Shown here piece after piece: positions 7,038 through 16,058 of a stretch of 40,347 nt of DNA; positions within the stretch are counted from its first letter, which is position 1; the number at the start of each line of letters is the position of its first letter. The stretch comes from Oscillospiraceae bacterium (lineage in GTDB: Bacteria; Bacillota; Clostridia; Oscillospirales; Oscillospiraceae), in the NCBI GenBank assembly GCA_017524845.1, contig JAFXUU010000099.1:1-40347 (forward strand). Reading direction: 5' to 3'. A model generated the notes under the pieces. That model was not told where the DNA came from. It saw only the letters and a program-made list of their open reading frames with translations, and made no database searches. The translations under genes and the position numbers were made by a program.

Positions 7038-8195
7038 TCAGCTGCAGAGCTCGTCGGCCAGAGCCTCCAGCTGCGCTTCACTGCTTTCGTTCAGAGCGGA
7101 GAGGATGCGGACGGAGGTCTCCGCGAAGGCGACGTCCTTGCAGCCCTCCAGCAGGCCCTTCATGGTCTTGGCAGCCATGGGCGCCCAGGAGCCGTTTTCA
7201 ATGAGGGCCACCTTCCGGTTCCGGTAGCCCCGCTCCGTGAGGTGATGGATGAACTCCCGCATGGCGGGGAAGACCTCGGCGTTGTAGGTGGTGGAGGCCA
7301 GCACCAGCGTGCCGTAGCGGAAGGCGTCCTCCACGGCCTCGGCCATATCGTCCCGGGCCAGGTCCGCGATGCTCACGTGGCAGCCCCGGGCGGTGAGCTT
7401 CTCCGCCAGCAGCTCGGCGGCTGCCTTGGTATGTCCGTAGACGGAGGTATAGGCGATGAAGATGCCCTCGCTCTCCACGCCGTAGGAGGACCAGACGTTG
7501 TAGAGATTCAGATAATAACTCAGGTCGCCCTGCAGCACGGGCCCGTGGGTGGGGCAGATGACGGCGATGTCCAGGTTGGCAGCCTTCTTCAGCAGGGCCT
7601 GCACCTGCATCCCGTATTTCCCCACGATGCCGAAGTAGTAGCGCCGGGCTTCGCAGGCCCAGCCCTCCGGATCCTCCACGTCCAGGGCGCCGAATTTACC
7701 GAAGCCGTCGGCGGAGAAGAGGACCTTGTCCGCGTCGTCGTAGGTGACGACGACCTCCGGCCAATGGACCATGGGAGCGGTAAGGAAGGTGAGGGTATGC
7801 TTTCCCAGGGACAGGGTATCCTTCTCCCCCACCACGATGCGCCGGTCGCCGTAGCCTTCGCCGTAGAAATTCTCCATCATGGTGAAAGCCTTGGCGGAGG
7901 CCACCACCTGCGCCTTCGGATAGGTGTGCATGAAGCAGACGATGCTGCCGGAATGGTCCGGCTCCATGTGCTGCACGACGAGATAATCCGGCTGCCGCCC
8001 GCCCAGGGCCACGGTCAGCTTCTCGATCCATGCGTGGGTGAAGCGCTCGTCCACCGTGTCCATGACGGCGATCTTCTCATCCAGGATAAGATAGGAGTTG
8101 TAGGCCATGCCGTTGGGGACCTTGTACTGCCCCTCGAAGAGGTCTACCTGATGGTCGTTGACGCCGATGTAGCGAATGTCCTTTGTGATGTCCAT
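7038..8195 (-). CDS. fprA: Flavodiiron protein (FprA-type oxygen/NO reductase)
   Basis: 385 residues. A metallo-beta-lactamase-like domain carries the diiron ligands H76xE78xD80H81, H144, D163 and H217. A flavodoxin domain follows from about residue 245, with the FMN loop AYTSVYGHTKAAAE. The enzyme reduces oxygen (or nitric oxide) to water using electrons from rubredoxin. It is the first gene of the oxygen-defence operon and follows a long leader. The start has AAAGGA about 8 nt upstream. Length and ligand set are complete. Confidence 0.96.
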   Translation of the reverse strand: MDITKDIRYIGVNDHQVDLFEGQYKVPNGMAYNSYLILDEKIAVMDTVDERFTHAWIEKLTVALGGRQPDYLVVQHMEPDHSGSIVCFMHTYPKAQVVASAKAFTMMENFYGEGYGDRRIVVGEKDTLSLGKHTLTFLTAPMVHWPEVVVTYDDADKVLFSADGFGKFGALDVEDPEGWACEARRYYFGIVGKYGMQVQALLKKAANLDIAVICPTHGPVLQGDLSYYLNLYNVWSSYGVESEGIFIAYTSVYGHTKAAAELLAEKLTARGCHVSIADLARDDMAEAVEDAFRYGTLVLASTTYNAEVFPAMREFIHHLTERGYRNRKVALIENGSWAPMAAKTMKGLLEGCKDVAFAETSVRILSALNESSEAQLEALADELCS

Positions 8196-8478
8196 TGTGT
8201 CTGTCCTTTCCCATTATTCTCCCATGAAGTTTTGAAGCATTCGTCAAGCGTGTTCTCCGCCCGGCGGAGGCGGCTGTCCCCATATCCCGTCGAAAACCCG
8301 GGATTTCTGCTTTTTTGCGCAGCCGGGAAGAAGAGCGAAAAGCAGAAGGAGCAGCGCGTTATTTCGTTATCCCGGGCTGCTTTCGTCAGAGTCGGCAGCC
8401 CCTGCCCGGCAACAAGGCTGCCTTATGCCCGGACCGAGGGTGACGGCGATCACACAGACGCCGTCGGATCTTTTATGA
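8196..8478 (-). promoter_or_regulatory. Long structured 5' leader of the oxygen-defence operon
   Basis: About 280 nt lie between the promoter and fprA with no convincing gene. Two clear hairpins are visible: GACGGCG/CGCCGTC (8442-8448 with 8459-8465) and GGCAGCC/GGCTGCC (8394-8400 with 8416-8422). More GC-rich complementary pieces (CCCGGG near 8300 and 8371) follow. No U-tract terminator was seen on the minus strand. I do not recognise a known riboswitch. Confidence 0.45.
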
Positions 8479-8508
8479 ATTATATCGTGTCGGCTCAGCC
8501 TCTGTCAA
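8479..8508 (-). promoter_or_regulatory. Promoter of the oxygen-defence operon
   Basis: On the minus strand TTGACA (8508-8503), an 18-nt spacer and a consensus TATAAT (8484-8479). The -35 box overlaps the stop codon of the upstream acetyltransferase gene, so the operon has its own start even though the upstream genes run in the same direction. Confidence 0.8.
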
Positions 8509-9080
8509 CCGGATCGATTCCCGTTTCCGCTTTCGTATTCCTCCCGCAGGATGGAATGCCAGCATTCGTCGCAGACGCCCTGGTTGTTGCGGCCCACAGC
8601 CCGGCGGACACCCTCGGGACGCATGCCGACCTTGCGCATCACCTTGCCGGAATTGGGGTTCCGGGGATCGTGGCAGGCGTTCACGCAGTTCGCGCCTACC
8701 TGCTCGAAAAGGAAGCCAAGCACCGCCTTCACCGCCTCCGGCATGAGGCCGCGGCCCCACCAGGCCCGGCCCAGGCAGTAGCCCAGGGTGACGGAATCCG
8801 TTTCGTCGCTGAGCTCCACCGCGCTGACGCTGCCCACGGCTTCCCCCAGTTCCTTCAGCTCCATGGTCCAGAGATAGGTCCGGGGATCGGCGTAGCGCGG
8901 GACCCAGCTTTCCAGCAGAGCGCGGCTCGCCGCCTCACTTTCATGGGGCGGCCAGGTGAGATACTTCGTCACCTCCGGGTCCGAGCACCAGTTGCGGTAC
9001 ATGGCTTTTGCGTCCTCCGGACGGAAGGGACGCAGGATCAGCCGCTCCGTCTCCAGCCGTACGGCGCCCCGATGCTCCAC
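8505..9080 (-). CDS. GNAT N-acetyltransferase, RimJ/RimL type
   Basis: 191 residues. Begins with the family signature LETERLILRPFRPED, and has the acetyl-CoA binding loop RAWWGRGLMPEAV (about 129-141) and a late NPNSGKVMRKVGM helix. Transfers acetyl from acetyl-CoA to an unknown amine, such as a protein N-terminus, amino sugar or drug. It follows the PAP2 gene by 3 nt and is the last gene of the minus-strand unit starting at 10366. Confidence 0.88.
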   Translation of the reverse strand: MEHRGAVRLETERLILRPFRPEDAKAMYRNWCSDPEVTKYLTWPPHESEAASRALLESWVPRYADPRTYLWTMELKELGEAVGSVSAVELSDETDSVTLGYCLGRAWWGRGLMPEAVKAVLGFLFEQVGANCVNACHDPRNPNSGKVMRKVGMRPEGVRRAVGRNNQGVCDECWHSILREEYESGNGNRSG

Positions 9081-9083
9081 CGC

Positions 9084-9764
9084 TTACGTCCCCTCTCCCC
9101 GGTCGATCACGGCGGCGCAGAGGGCGAGAAGGGCCCCGCTCACCAGGACGCCGCCCAGGATGTCCGTAAACCAGTGGCAGCCGCAGTACAGCCGCCCGAA
9201 GACCATGATGAGAATGATCGCCAGGGCTGCGAGGCGCAGGAGGGCGCAGAGCCAGGGCAGCTTCACATACTTTTCCAAGATCATGAGGATGCCTCCCATG
9301 ATGACGCAGACCAGCACCGTATGGGAGGAGGGGAAGGAGGCCTCCGGCCCCGTCTCGTCCGGCAGGATCACCGGGCGGCAGTTGATGACGACCTTCTCAA
9401 AAAAGACGTAGATCACGATCGCGGCGATGAAGGCGCCTCCCAGGGCCAGGATCTCCCGGTCCACCTTCCGCAGGCTTTTTCTTTTGAAGAGCTGCACGGC
9501 GCCGATGAGGGCGAACACGCAGGCTGCCAGAATGGACAGATAGCCCAGATACTCCGTGAGCTTATACCAGCTCATGCGCACGCCGCTGCCCGCCGAGCCG
9601 CCGACGCCCGTTGCCTTTACAACGGCCACGTTCAGCTTCGCAAGGCCCACCTCCGTGTCCTCCGGGCCGATGGGGGCCACGTCCACCGTGCGAAGCAGCA
9701 CGATGAGGGCCAGAAACAGCACGTAAAGGATCACCGCCAGAAAATACTTCGTCTTTCTTTCCAT
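9084..9764 (-). CDS. PAP2-family membrane phosphatase
   Basis: 226 residues with about six hydrophobic segments. The three acid phosphatase motifs are present: K124...R130P131, PSSH (145-148) and GRxxxxxHxxxD (G190-D201). These are typical of lipid phosphate or undecaprenyl pyrophosphate phosphatases acting on the outer face of the membrane. The substrate cannot be assigned. It lies between DUF2500 and GNAT genes in one transcription unit. Confidence 0.9.
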   Translation of the reverse strand: MERKTKYFLAVILYVLFLALIVLLRTVDVAPIGPEDTEVGLAKLNVAVVKATGVGGSAGSGVRMSWYKLTEYLGYLSILAACVFALIGAVQLFKRKSLRKVDREILALGGAFIAAIVIYVFFEKVVINCRPVILPDETGPEASFPSSHTVLVCVIMGGILMILEKYVKLPWLCALLRLAALAIILIMVFGRLYCGCHWFTDILGGVLVSGALLALCAAVIDRGEGT

Positions 9765-9809
9765 ATTTGTCTCTCCCGTTGCCCCCGGCGGGGGGCAGTA
9801 TTTTCCCGC

Positions 9810-10190
9810 TCAGATGTCGGTCTTCTGCTCAAAGCCCTGGAACCAGGTGCCCTGGTAGGTAAGCTGTCCGGAAGCCCCGTCCCGCAGGGCGCCGTATTCC
9901 TCCAGGGTGACGGGGAAGACCAGCTGCTCGCCGTCCGCCGTCTGGAAGGACGCGTAGCAGCCGGAGCTTTCCGCTTCCTTTTCCTTGCTCTTCCCGCCCA
10001 GGATGCTGGGGGGCAGGCCGCCGGCGCTGTCCATCCACCGGGCGGTCAGCACGGCCGCCACCGTAATCTTCGGGGCCTTTTTGTTTTTCCGCAGGGAGAC
10101 GTAGTTTCGCAGCAGGATGCAGGTGATGCCCGCCAGCACCGCCAGGAACGCCACGAAAAAGAAAACGCCCATGCCCTTGAAGACTCTCAT
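9810..10190 (-). CDS. DUF2500 family membrane-anchored protein
   Basis: 126 residues: an N-terminal membrane helix (about 5-25), a basic loop RKNKKAP, then a small beta-rich domain ending in LTYQGTWFQGFE, a pattern I associate with DUF2500 proteins. Function is unknown. The ATG at 10190 is preferred to a GTG nine bases earlier because AAAGGAG sits 9 nt upstream. The ribosome binding site overlaps the stop codon of the preceding small gene, which indicates translational coupling. Confidence 0.75.
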   Translation of the reverse strand: MRVFKGMGVFFFVAFLAVLAGITCILLRNYVSLRKNKKAPKITVAAVLTARWMDSAGGLPPSILGGKSKEKEAESSGCYASFQTADGEQLVFPVTLEEYGALRDGASGQLTYQGTWFQGFEQKTDI

Positions 10191-10195
10191 GCTCC

Positions 10196-10366
10196 TCACT
10201 CCTTTGCCGTCCGCGCGGCCCGTATATGCCGATTATACCACCGCCGAAGCCCATTCACAACCGGCAATGCGCCGATGCTCAGCCCTGCTCCCTGCAGAAG
10301 CGTTCCAGCGCCGGATATGGCCGCCAGGTTGAGAAGCAAGCAGGCGAAGATCATCGGCAGGACCAT
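10196..10366 (-). CDS. Small hydrophobic membrane protein (56 residues)
   Basis: Starts MVLPMIFACLLLNLAAIS, then GAGTLLQGAGLSIGALPVV, and ends in a basic tail (LRRWYNRHIRAARTAKE). This suggests two membrane segments and a cytoplasmic positive tail. I recognise no family. It is supported by a strong GGAGGT site 8 nt before the ATG, a consensus promoter 47 nt further upstream, and tight coupling to the DUF2500 gene. Confidence 0.6.
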   Translation of the reverse strand: MVLPMIFACLLLNLAAISGAGTLLQGAGLSIGALPVVNGLRRWYNRHIRAARTAKE

Positions 10367-10412
10367 GACGACAGACCTCCGGTCGACAGCTTTTCCACAT
10401 TTTATACCTTGT

Positions 10413-10441
10413 ATTATATGTGGTCCTCCATGAAATGTCAA
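10413..10441 (-). promoter_or_regulatory. Promoter of the small membrane protein-DUF2500-PAP2-GNAT unit
   Basis: On the minus strand TTGACA (10441-10436), 17 nt and TATAAT (10418-10413), both perfect consensus. The AT-rich stretch 10441-10570 between this and the opposing promoter holds no gene that I can support. Confidence 0.85.
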
Positions 10442-10570
10442 AGGGCGCAGCCTTTTTTGTGTCTGCGATGCTATGTATTGAATAATATAAAATGCAGCAT
10501 TTCTCAGCAATATTTTGTCAGTCTGTCTGGATTACGGAATATTATGCAGGATTTTGTTTACAAATTATGG

Positions 10571-10599
10571 TTGACAAGCCGCCTCTTTTGTGGTATATA
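10571..10599 (+). promoter_or_regulatory. Promoter of the cellulose-like operon
   Basis: TTGACA (10571-10576), 17-nt spacer, TATATA (10594-10599). It is followed by a 70-nt leader containing a small hairpin (GTCGG/CCGAC near 10605-10622). I looked for a cyclic-di-GMP riboswitch in this leader and found none. Confidence 0.8.
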
Positions 10600-10673
10600 G
10601 AGTAGTCGGCATTTGTCCCGACGCAGGCTCGGGGCGCCCGGAAACTTCAATCCGACGGAAGCGAAACAGGAAA

Positions 10674-11372
10674 ATGAACAGCCAGACAAACCGCACATAC
10701 TCGGTGCTCCGCACCGAAAAGAAATACGAGCTTCCCCTGCAGCAGGCCGCTTTGATCGCCGACCGGCTGGCCCGGATCATGCAGGCGGATATCCACAGCG
10801 GCGTCGGCGGATACGCCGTCCGATCCCTCTACTTCGACAGCATTTATGACGACGATCTGATGGATAAGATAAACGGCCTGGAGAAGCGCAAAAAGGTGCG
10901 GCTGCGGATCTACCGCCCGGAGCAGGAGAGCGTGAAGCTGGAGCTGAAGCAGAAGCAGGGCTCCGCCCAGAGAAAGGATACGCTGGAGATCTCCCGGGAG
11001 GCAGCCCTCGCCCTGATCGCCGGGCATTTCGATCCTCTGCGGGAGCTGAGCGATCCCTTGGCCGCAGAGCTGTATGCGCTGATGCACGCCGGGGTCTACC
11101 GGCCGAAGTGCATCATCGAATACAGCCGCAGGGCCTTCGCCGCCCCCACCAACGATACCCGCATCACCATCGATTCGGACATCCGCGTGTCCCGGGATTT
11201 CGATCGCTTTTTCCGGGCTGCTCCCGCCTACAGTCCGGTTTTGAAGCACCCCGTCCTGGAGGTCAAGTACAACCGCTTCCTCCTGGACACCTTCAAATTC
11301 GCGGTGAATCTGGCGGGGATCCCCGAAATGTCCTGCAGCAAATACGAATTGTCCCGATCCAGGATCGGCTGA
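10674..11372 (+). CDS. VTC-domain protein (polyphosphate polymerase-like)
   Basis: 232 residues. The RTEKKYEL start, the LYFDS segment and the repeated basic/acidic strand motifs (KVRLRIY, VKLELKQK, CIIEYSRRAF, VLEVKYNRF) fit the VTC/CYTH-like tunnel fold known from eukaryotic polyphosphate polymerase. The start is chosen at ATG 10674 with AGGA just upstream. In this operon it travels with DUF4956, CotH and a cellulose-synthase-like protein, so a role linked to surface polymer modification is more likely than bulk polyphosphate storage; that is inference. Confidence 0.8.
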   Translation: MNSQTNRTYSVLRTEKKYELPLQQAALIADRLARIMQADIHSGVGGYAVRSLYFDSIYDDDLMDKINGLEKRKKVRLRIYRPEQESVKLELKQKQGSAQRKDTLEISREAALALIAGHFDPLRELSDPLAAELYALMHAGVYRPKCIIEYSRRAFAAPTNDTRITIDSDIRVSRDFDRFFRAAPAYSPVLKHPVLEVKYNRFLLDTFKFAVNLAGIPEMSCSKYELSRSRIG

Positions 11373-11413
11373 AATATGAGCCATCACTTATTCTCAGGAG
11401 GATACCATATACC

Positions 11414-12091
11414 ATGAAGGATCTGATTCTGCAGCTTGGAGAGAACATCGGCGGCGACCTGACGGTGGACCGCATCTGCCTCAACTTTTTCGTTGCCCTG
11501 GTCCTGGGCATCGTGATTTTCATTTCCTACCGCTTTTCCCATTCCGGCGCGGTGTACAGCGCCAGGTTCAACGTCACCCTTCTGCTGCTCACCCTGATCA
11601 CCACCCTGATCATGAACGTGATCGGCAACAACATCGCCCTGTCTCTGGGCATGGTGGGCGCTCTGTCCATCGTGCGCTTCCGCACCGCTATCAAGGATCC
11701 CAGGGACGCCGCCTATATCTTCTGGTGCATCGCCGTGGGCATCAGCTGCGGCGTTTCCTACTATCTGCTGGCAGCCATCGGCTCCGGCCTCATTTTCCTG
11801 GTCATGCTGATCCTGGGCCTCATCCGGGACAACGACCGCTATCTGCTCATCGTCCGTGGGGAAAGCAGAATCGCCGGCGAGGTGGAGGAGGCCGTGCTCA
11901 CCAGGTTCTCCGGGAAGGCCGTGCTCCGGGTCCGGAATCAGGGCGCGGAGGACATCGAATACATCTACGAACTGTCGAGGAAGCTGCTGGATCGGGGCCA
12001 GAAGCAGCAGAAGATCGCCCAGGTCCTGTTCGGGATCGACGGCGTCGCCCACGTCGACCTCGTGTGCCAGAACGAGGAGATGAGCCGCTGA
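11414..12091 (+). CDS. DUF4956 membrane protein
   Basis: 225 residues. There are several hydrophobic segments in the first 145 residues, with the conserved stretch ALSLGMVGALSIVRFRTAIK and PRDAAYIFWCIAVG, then a soluble C-terminal domain. This matches my knowledge of DUF4956 proteins, which often neighbour VTC and CotH genes. Biochemical function is unknown. AGGAGG lies 12 nt before the ATG, a rather long spacing, but no better start exists. Downstream CotH begins 4 nt after its stop. Confidence 0.75.
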   Translation: MKDLILQLGENIGGDLTVDRICLNFFVALVLGIVIFISYRFSHSGAVYSARFNVTLLLLTLITTLIMNVIGNNIALSLGMVGALSIVRFRTAIKDPRDAAYIFWCIAVGISCGVSYYLLAAIGSGLIFLVMLILGLIRDNDRYLLIVRGESRIAGEVEEAVLTRFSGKAVLRVRNQGAEDIEYIYELSRKLLDRGQKQQKIAQVLFGIDGVAHVDLVCQNEEMSR

Positions 12092-12095
12092 CGCC

Positions 12096-13778
12096 ATGAA
12101 ACGCTTATCTCCCAGAAGCATCAGCCTCCTTGTCGTCATCGGCGTATTCCTGCTGGCGCTCCTTATTCTATTGCTCCTTCCGCCCCGCTCGGACTACCGT
12201 TTTCCGCCCGCCCTGCGCACGAAGGACGAAGGCACAACGGATCTCAGCGACCGGGCTATCGTCGCCGGAGAGGACTATGGCCCTGAGAGCGGCTCCCACT
12301 CCCGCGCCAGGACCGTCTACCACGATCTGCAGATGCCTGTCGACGAGAACTTTACCAGCAATCTGCCCATCGTCGTTTTGGACACCGAGGGAAGTCGGCC
12401 CCATCGGCAACTCGAATGGAGCTCGGAGTACGACTCCTACGTGCTGAAATCCGACGCCTATGAATACGTTGAGGGGACCATGAAGCTGCTGAGCTGCGCC
12501 AAAGGCACCAACACGCTGTTGGATAAGCCGGCCGCGGAGAGCTCCATCCTCATCCGAATAAGGGGCAATTCCTCCGTCAATTACGACAAGCATCAGTATT
12601 TATTAAAGCTGACGGACGCGAACGGGAAGGCGAACAGGCAGGATCTCCTGCGCATGGGCGCTGACAGCGAATGGATCCTCAACTGCTCCTTCATCGACAA
12701 ATCCCTGCTGAGAAACTATCTGGCCTACACCGTAGCCGGACAACTGAACGAATATACCCCCGACGTCCGTTACTGCGAGCTGGTGTGGAAGGACGGAGAC
12801 GAATACCACTACGACGGTGTTTACCTTCTTTGCGAGAGCGTCAAGGTCTCCAAAAGCCGGGTGAACCTGCCGCGATTCTCAGAAAACGCACAGAATCTTC
12901 CCTTCCTCCTCCGGCGTGACCGCTACAACCCCAAAGGCGTCATGCTGGAGAACTATGCGGAACGGAATCAATTGCTCTACGGCGGCCTGGAGGTAAAATG
13001 GCCGGAGGAATCGCGGCTGAACGATCAGGTCCTGTCCCGCATCACTGCGCAGATCGATGGTTTTGAAGAAGCACTTTTTGCGGAGGATTACGAGGATTTT
13101 ATCCGCTATCGGGATTATATCGACGTTGATTCCTTTGTGGACTATCTGATCCTGAACGAGTATTTCGCGAATTACGACGCAGGCTTTAATTCTACATACA
13201 TTTATTCCGATTACAGCGGGAAACTGCATATGGGTCCCGTTTGGGATTATGACGGTGCTGTCGACAACTACCAGAATGAATCCCTCAAGACAGATTCCAC
13301 CGCGTTCCACGATGCGCCGTGGTTCCGCCAGATCCTGCGGGACCCCGAGTTCACCGTGGACGTCATGGAGCGATACGCAGAGCTCCGGGAAAGTATCCTC
13401 TCCGACGAGTCCCTGGACGAATTCATCGACGCCACCGTGGCAGGCCTGGGCTCCGCCGTCGACAGGGACTGGGCCCGCTGGGGGTATTTCTACCGGGACG
13501 GCAGTTATCTTAAGAACGACGACGGGGATGAGACGGACCGTAATACGATAACCTACGGCGAGGAGATCGAGAAGATCAAAACAGTTCTGGCCGAGCACGG
13601 CGCCTGGCTGGACGAGCATTTCGACAGCCTCTATCAGTTTTCCGACCCGAACGCGCCGCAGCCTGCGGACGACGACGATGATTCCGTCATCCGCAGAGGC
13701 CACGTTCTGGCGGTGGTGTATATGGCCATTTTCTTCATTTCTGTTATTCTGGTGCAAAGGATGGATCGGGGCTTATGA
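12096..13778 (+). CDS. CotH kinase-like protein with two membrane anchors
   Basis: 560 residues. An N-terminal membrane helix (about 8-29) and a C-terminal one (about 537-553) flank an extracytoplasmic CotH domain. Visible CotH elements are IRIRGNSSVNYDK, SEWILNCSFIDKSLLRNYLA, YDGVYLLCESVKV, LNEYFANYDAGFNSTYIY and GPVWDYDGAVDN. CotH proteins are atypical protein kinases first known from spore coats and are also found with cellulosome and exopolysaccharide genes. The gene overlaps the following synthase by ATGA, so coupled expression is likely. Its substrate is unknown. Confidence 0.85.
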   Translation: MKRLSPRSISLLVVIGVFLLALLILLLLPPRSDYRFPPALRTKDEGTTDLSDRAIVAGEDYGPESGSHSRARTVYHDLQMPVDENFTSNLPIVVLDTEGSRPHRQLEWSSEYDSYVLKSDAYEYVEGTMKLLSCAKGTNTLLDKPAAESSILIRIRGNSSVNYDKHQYLLKLTDANGKANRQDLLRMGADSEWILNCSFIDKSLLRNYLAYTVAGQLNEYTPDVRYCELVWKDGDEYHYDGVYLLCESVKVSKSRVNLPRFSENAQNLPFLLRRDRYNPKGVMLENYAERNQLLYGGLEVKWPEESRLNDQVLSRITAQIDGFEEALFAEDYEDFIRYRDYIDVDSFVDYLILNEYFANYDAGFNSTYIYSDYSGKLHMGPVWDYDGAVDNYQNESLKTDSTAFHDAPWFRQILRDPEFTVDVMERYAELRESILSDESLDEFIDATVAGLGSAVDRDWARWGYFYRDGSYLKNDDGDETDRNTITYGEEIEKIKTVLAEHGAWLDEHFDSLYQFSDPNAPQPADDDDDSVIRRGHVLAVVYMAIFFISVILVQRMDRGL

Positions 13779-16042
13779 ACGAGAAGCATACGAAGGGCAA
13801 TATGCGGAAGCGAAAGTTCTGGTACATACTGATGCTGATCACCGCAGTCGTCTATATGGGCTGGAGACTGTTTTTCACGCTTCCCCTGAACGCGGGCGTC
13901 GTTTCCGTCGTGGCCGGTCTGGCTCTGTTCATCTCGGAGCTGCTGAGCTATCTGGAAGCGATCATCCACATGCGCTTCATGAGCATGGAGGAGAGCATCC
14001 CCCTGCCCGACGTGCCGCCGGAGCTCTATCCGGAGGTGGACGTGCTGGTGGCCACCCACAGCGAGGAGACTGAGCTTCTGAAAAAGACCCTCAACGGCTG
14101 CAGGCACATGGAGTATCCCGACAAGAGCAAGGTGCACATCTGGCTCTGCGACGATACCGCGCGGCCGGAAATGGCCGCGCTGGCCAAGCGGCTGGGCGTG
14201 GGGTATTTCGGCATCTCCGGCAGCAAGGACGCCAAGGCGGGCAACCTGAACAACGCCCTGTCCCAGACCCATTCGCCTCTGGTCGTCACCTTCGACTCGG
14301 ACATGATCCCCCGGCGGGAATTCCTGATGAAGACGGTCCCCTATTTCTTCCTCCCCAAAATGATCGAGGAGAACGGCGTATGGCGCATGCGCACGGAAAA
14401 GGAGATCGACCCCGATTACAAGATCGGCTTCGTACAGACGCCCCAGAGCTTCTATAACCCGGACATGTTCCAGTTCAACTTCTTCGCGGAGACCAACATC
14501 CCCAACGAGCAGGACTTCTTCTTCCGGGAAGTGAACATCGGCCGGAACGCCAGCAATTCCGCCATCTATGCCGGCTCCAACACGGTCATCTCCCGGGAGG
14601 CCCTGGAGGAGGTCGGCGGGATCCGCACCGGCACCATCACCGAGGACTTCGCCACCGGCATCGACATCCAGGCGGCCGGATACACCACCTACGCCATCGA
14701 CACGGTCCTGGCCTCCGGCCTGGCCCCCGCCGATTTCTCGTCGCTGCTGAAGCAGCGCCAGCGCTGGGGCCGCGGCTGCGTACAGACTGTCAGAAGCCTG
14801 CACTTCTGGAAGAACAAGCTGTCTCTGGCGGGCAAGCTCAGCTATCTGAGCTGCCTGTTCTACTGGTGGACCTTCATCCGCCGCTTCGTCTACATCCTCT
14901 CCCCGATCCTCTTTGTGCTGTTCCAGGTGCAGGTGGTCCGCTGCTCGCTCCTCACCCTGGCCTGCGTGTGGCTCCCCTCCTACCTGATCTACAACCATAC
15001 GCTGAAGCTCCTTTCCGGAAAGATACGAAATCAGCGGTGGAGCAACATCGTGGATACCATCATCTGTCCCTATATGATCATTCCGGTCCTTCTGGAGACC
15101 GTCGGCATCCACATGAAGAAATTCACCGTTACCAGCAAGGAACGCCTCAGCTCCGGCAACACCCGCTTCTACTTCGCTCTTCCCCACATCGTCCTCCTGC
15201 TGGCCAGCGTCGTCGGCGTGGGCTTCTGCATCTGGGAGATGATCCTGGACAGCAGCCTGGGCAGCCTCGTGGTCCTGTTCTGGCTGTTCATGAACGGGTA
15301 TTTCCTCCTGGTGGCCGTGCTCTTCATGCTGGGGCGGGTGAACTACCGCAGCGCGGAGCGCTATTACGTCTCCCTCCCCGTTTCCTTCCCGGCCTCCGAC
15401 GGCGTCGTCTCCACGGCCACCTCGGACATCTCCGAAAACGGCTTCTCCTTCTGGCTGGATTTCCCGAGATACGTTTCCCCGCTGCACGATACGGAATTCA
15501 CCTTCGAGGACCGGGGCATCCGGGCCACCGTTCAGGGCAAGGCCGTACACGTGGAGCAGCGGGGCGATCGCTGGAAATACAGCGTGAGGCTCACGGTGGA
15601 CGACAGCGACGAATACCTGGAATATCTGCAGATCGCCTACGACCGGGATCCCTCCCTGGCCACGGAGATCAAATCCAGCGCCTACAAGGAGTTCTCCATT
15701 TTCGTCAAGCGGAAAACGGCCTCCAACGTGTCCTACAACCGCAAGCTGCCCCGTATCGCCATGACCTACGCCACGGCGGACGCTTCGGGGAATCCCGTCA
15801 CCGTGACGGATTTCAACTATCAGTTCATCACCGTGGACGGGCTGAACGAGGCGCCGAAGGCGCAGGTCCGCTTCGGCGAGCTGCTGCTGGACCTGGAATG
15901 GGTGGACCTGGGGCAGCGAAAAACGAACCTGTATGAGGTCGTGGGCTGGGAGGAGGTCTCCCCGTCGGCCGAAATGCTGCAGGCTCTGAAGGAGATCACG
16001 CAGAAGGAAGAGGGCGCCGCCCTGCAGCCCGCGACCGCGTGA
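13775..16042 (+). CDS. Cellulose synthase-like glycosyltransferase with PilZ domain (BcsA type)
   Basis: 755 residues. Family 2 processive glycosyltransferase with the full active-site set: D126/D127, D174xD176, T289E290D291 and Q327xxR330W331. Membrane helices lie before (15-65) and after (355-520) the catalytic domain. A PilZ domain follows, with the cyclic-di-GMP motifs R525xxxR529 and DISENG (551-556). This is the architecture of BcsA, which polymerises UDP-glucose into beta-1,4-glucan and exports it on binding c-di-GMP. About 170 residues after the PilZ motif are of unclear role. No bcsB is present, so this resembles the clostridial (ccs-like) rather than the proteobacterial operon. The polymer could differ from cellulose. 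Confidence 0.9.
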   Translation: MNEKHTKGNMRKRKFWYILMLITAVVYMGWRLFFTLPLNAGVVSVVAGLALFISELLSYLEAIIHMRFMSMEESIPLPDVPPELYPEVDVLVATHSEETELLKKTLNGCRHMEYPDKSKVHIWLCDDTARPEMAALAKRLGVGYFGISGSKDAKAGNLNNALSQTHSPLVVTFDSDMIPRREFLMKTVPYFFLPKMIEENGVWRMRTEKEIDPDYKIGFVQTPQSFYNPDMFQFNFFAETNIPNEQDFFFREVNIGRNASNSAIYAGSNTVISREALEEVGGIRTGTITEDFATGIDIQAAGYTTYAIDTVLASGLAPADFSSLLKQRQRWGRGCVQTVRSLHFWKNKLSLAGKLSYLSCLFYWWTFIRRFVYILSPILFVLFQVQVVRCSLLTLACVWLPSYLIYNHTLKLLSGKIRNQRWSNIVDTIICPYMIIPVLLETVGIHMKKFTVTSKERLSSGNTRFYFALPHIVLLLASVVGVGFCIWEMILDSSLGSLVVLFWLFMNGYFLLVAVLFMLGRVNYRSAERYYVSLPVSFPASDGVVSTATSDISENGFSFWLDFPRYVSPLHDTEFTFEDRGIRATVQGKAVHVEQRGDRWKYSVRLTVDDSDEYLEYLQIAYDRDPSLATEIKSSAYKEFSIFVKRKTASNVSYNRKLPRIAMTYATADASGNPVTVTDFNYQFITVDGLNEAPKAQVRFGELLLDLEWVDLGQRKTNLYEVVGWEEVSPSAEMLQALKEITQKEEGAALQPATA

Positions 16043-16058
16043 CGGGCCGGGATCAGCC

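Noticed and set aside
7032..10433. Long plus-strand open frame antisense to the flavodiiron, GNAT and PAP2 genes
   Set aside because: Composition is that of an antisense shadow (rich in His, Asp, Gly, Val), it has no ribosome binding site, and the opposite strand has complete conserved families.
10600..10673. A cyclic-di-GMP riboswitch before the cellulose-like operon
   Set aside because: The leader is only about 70 nt and lacks the conserved GEMM elements; control by c-di-GMP is better supported at the PilZ domain.
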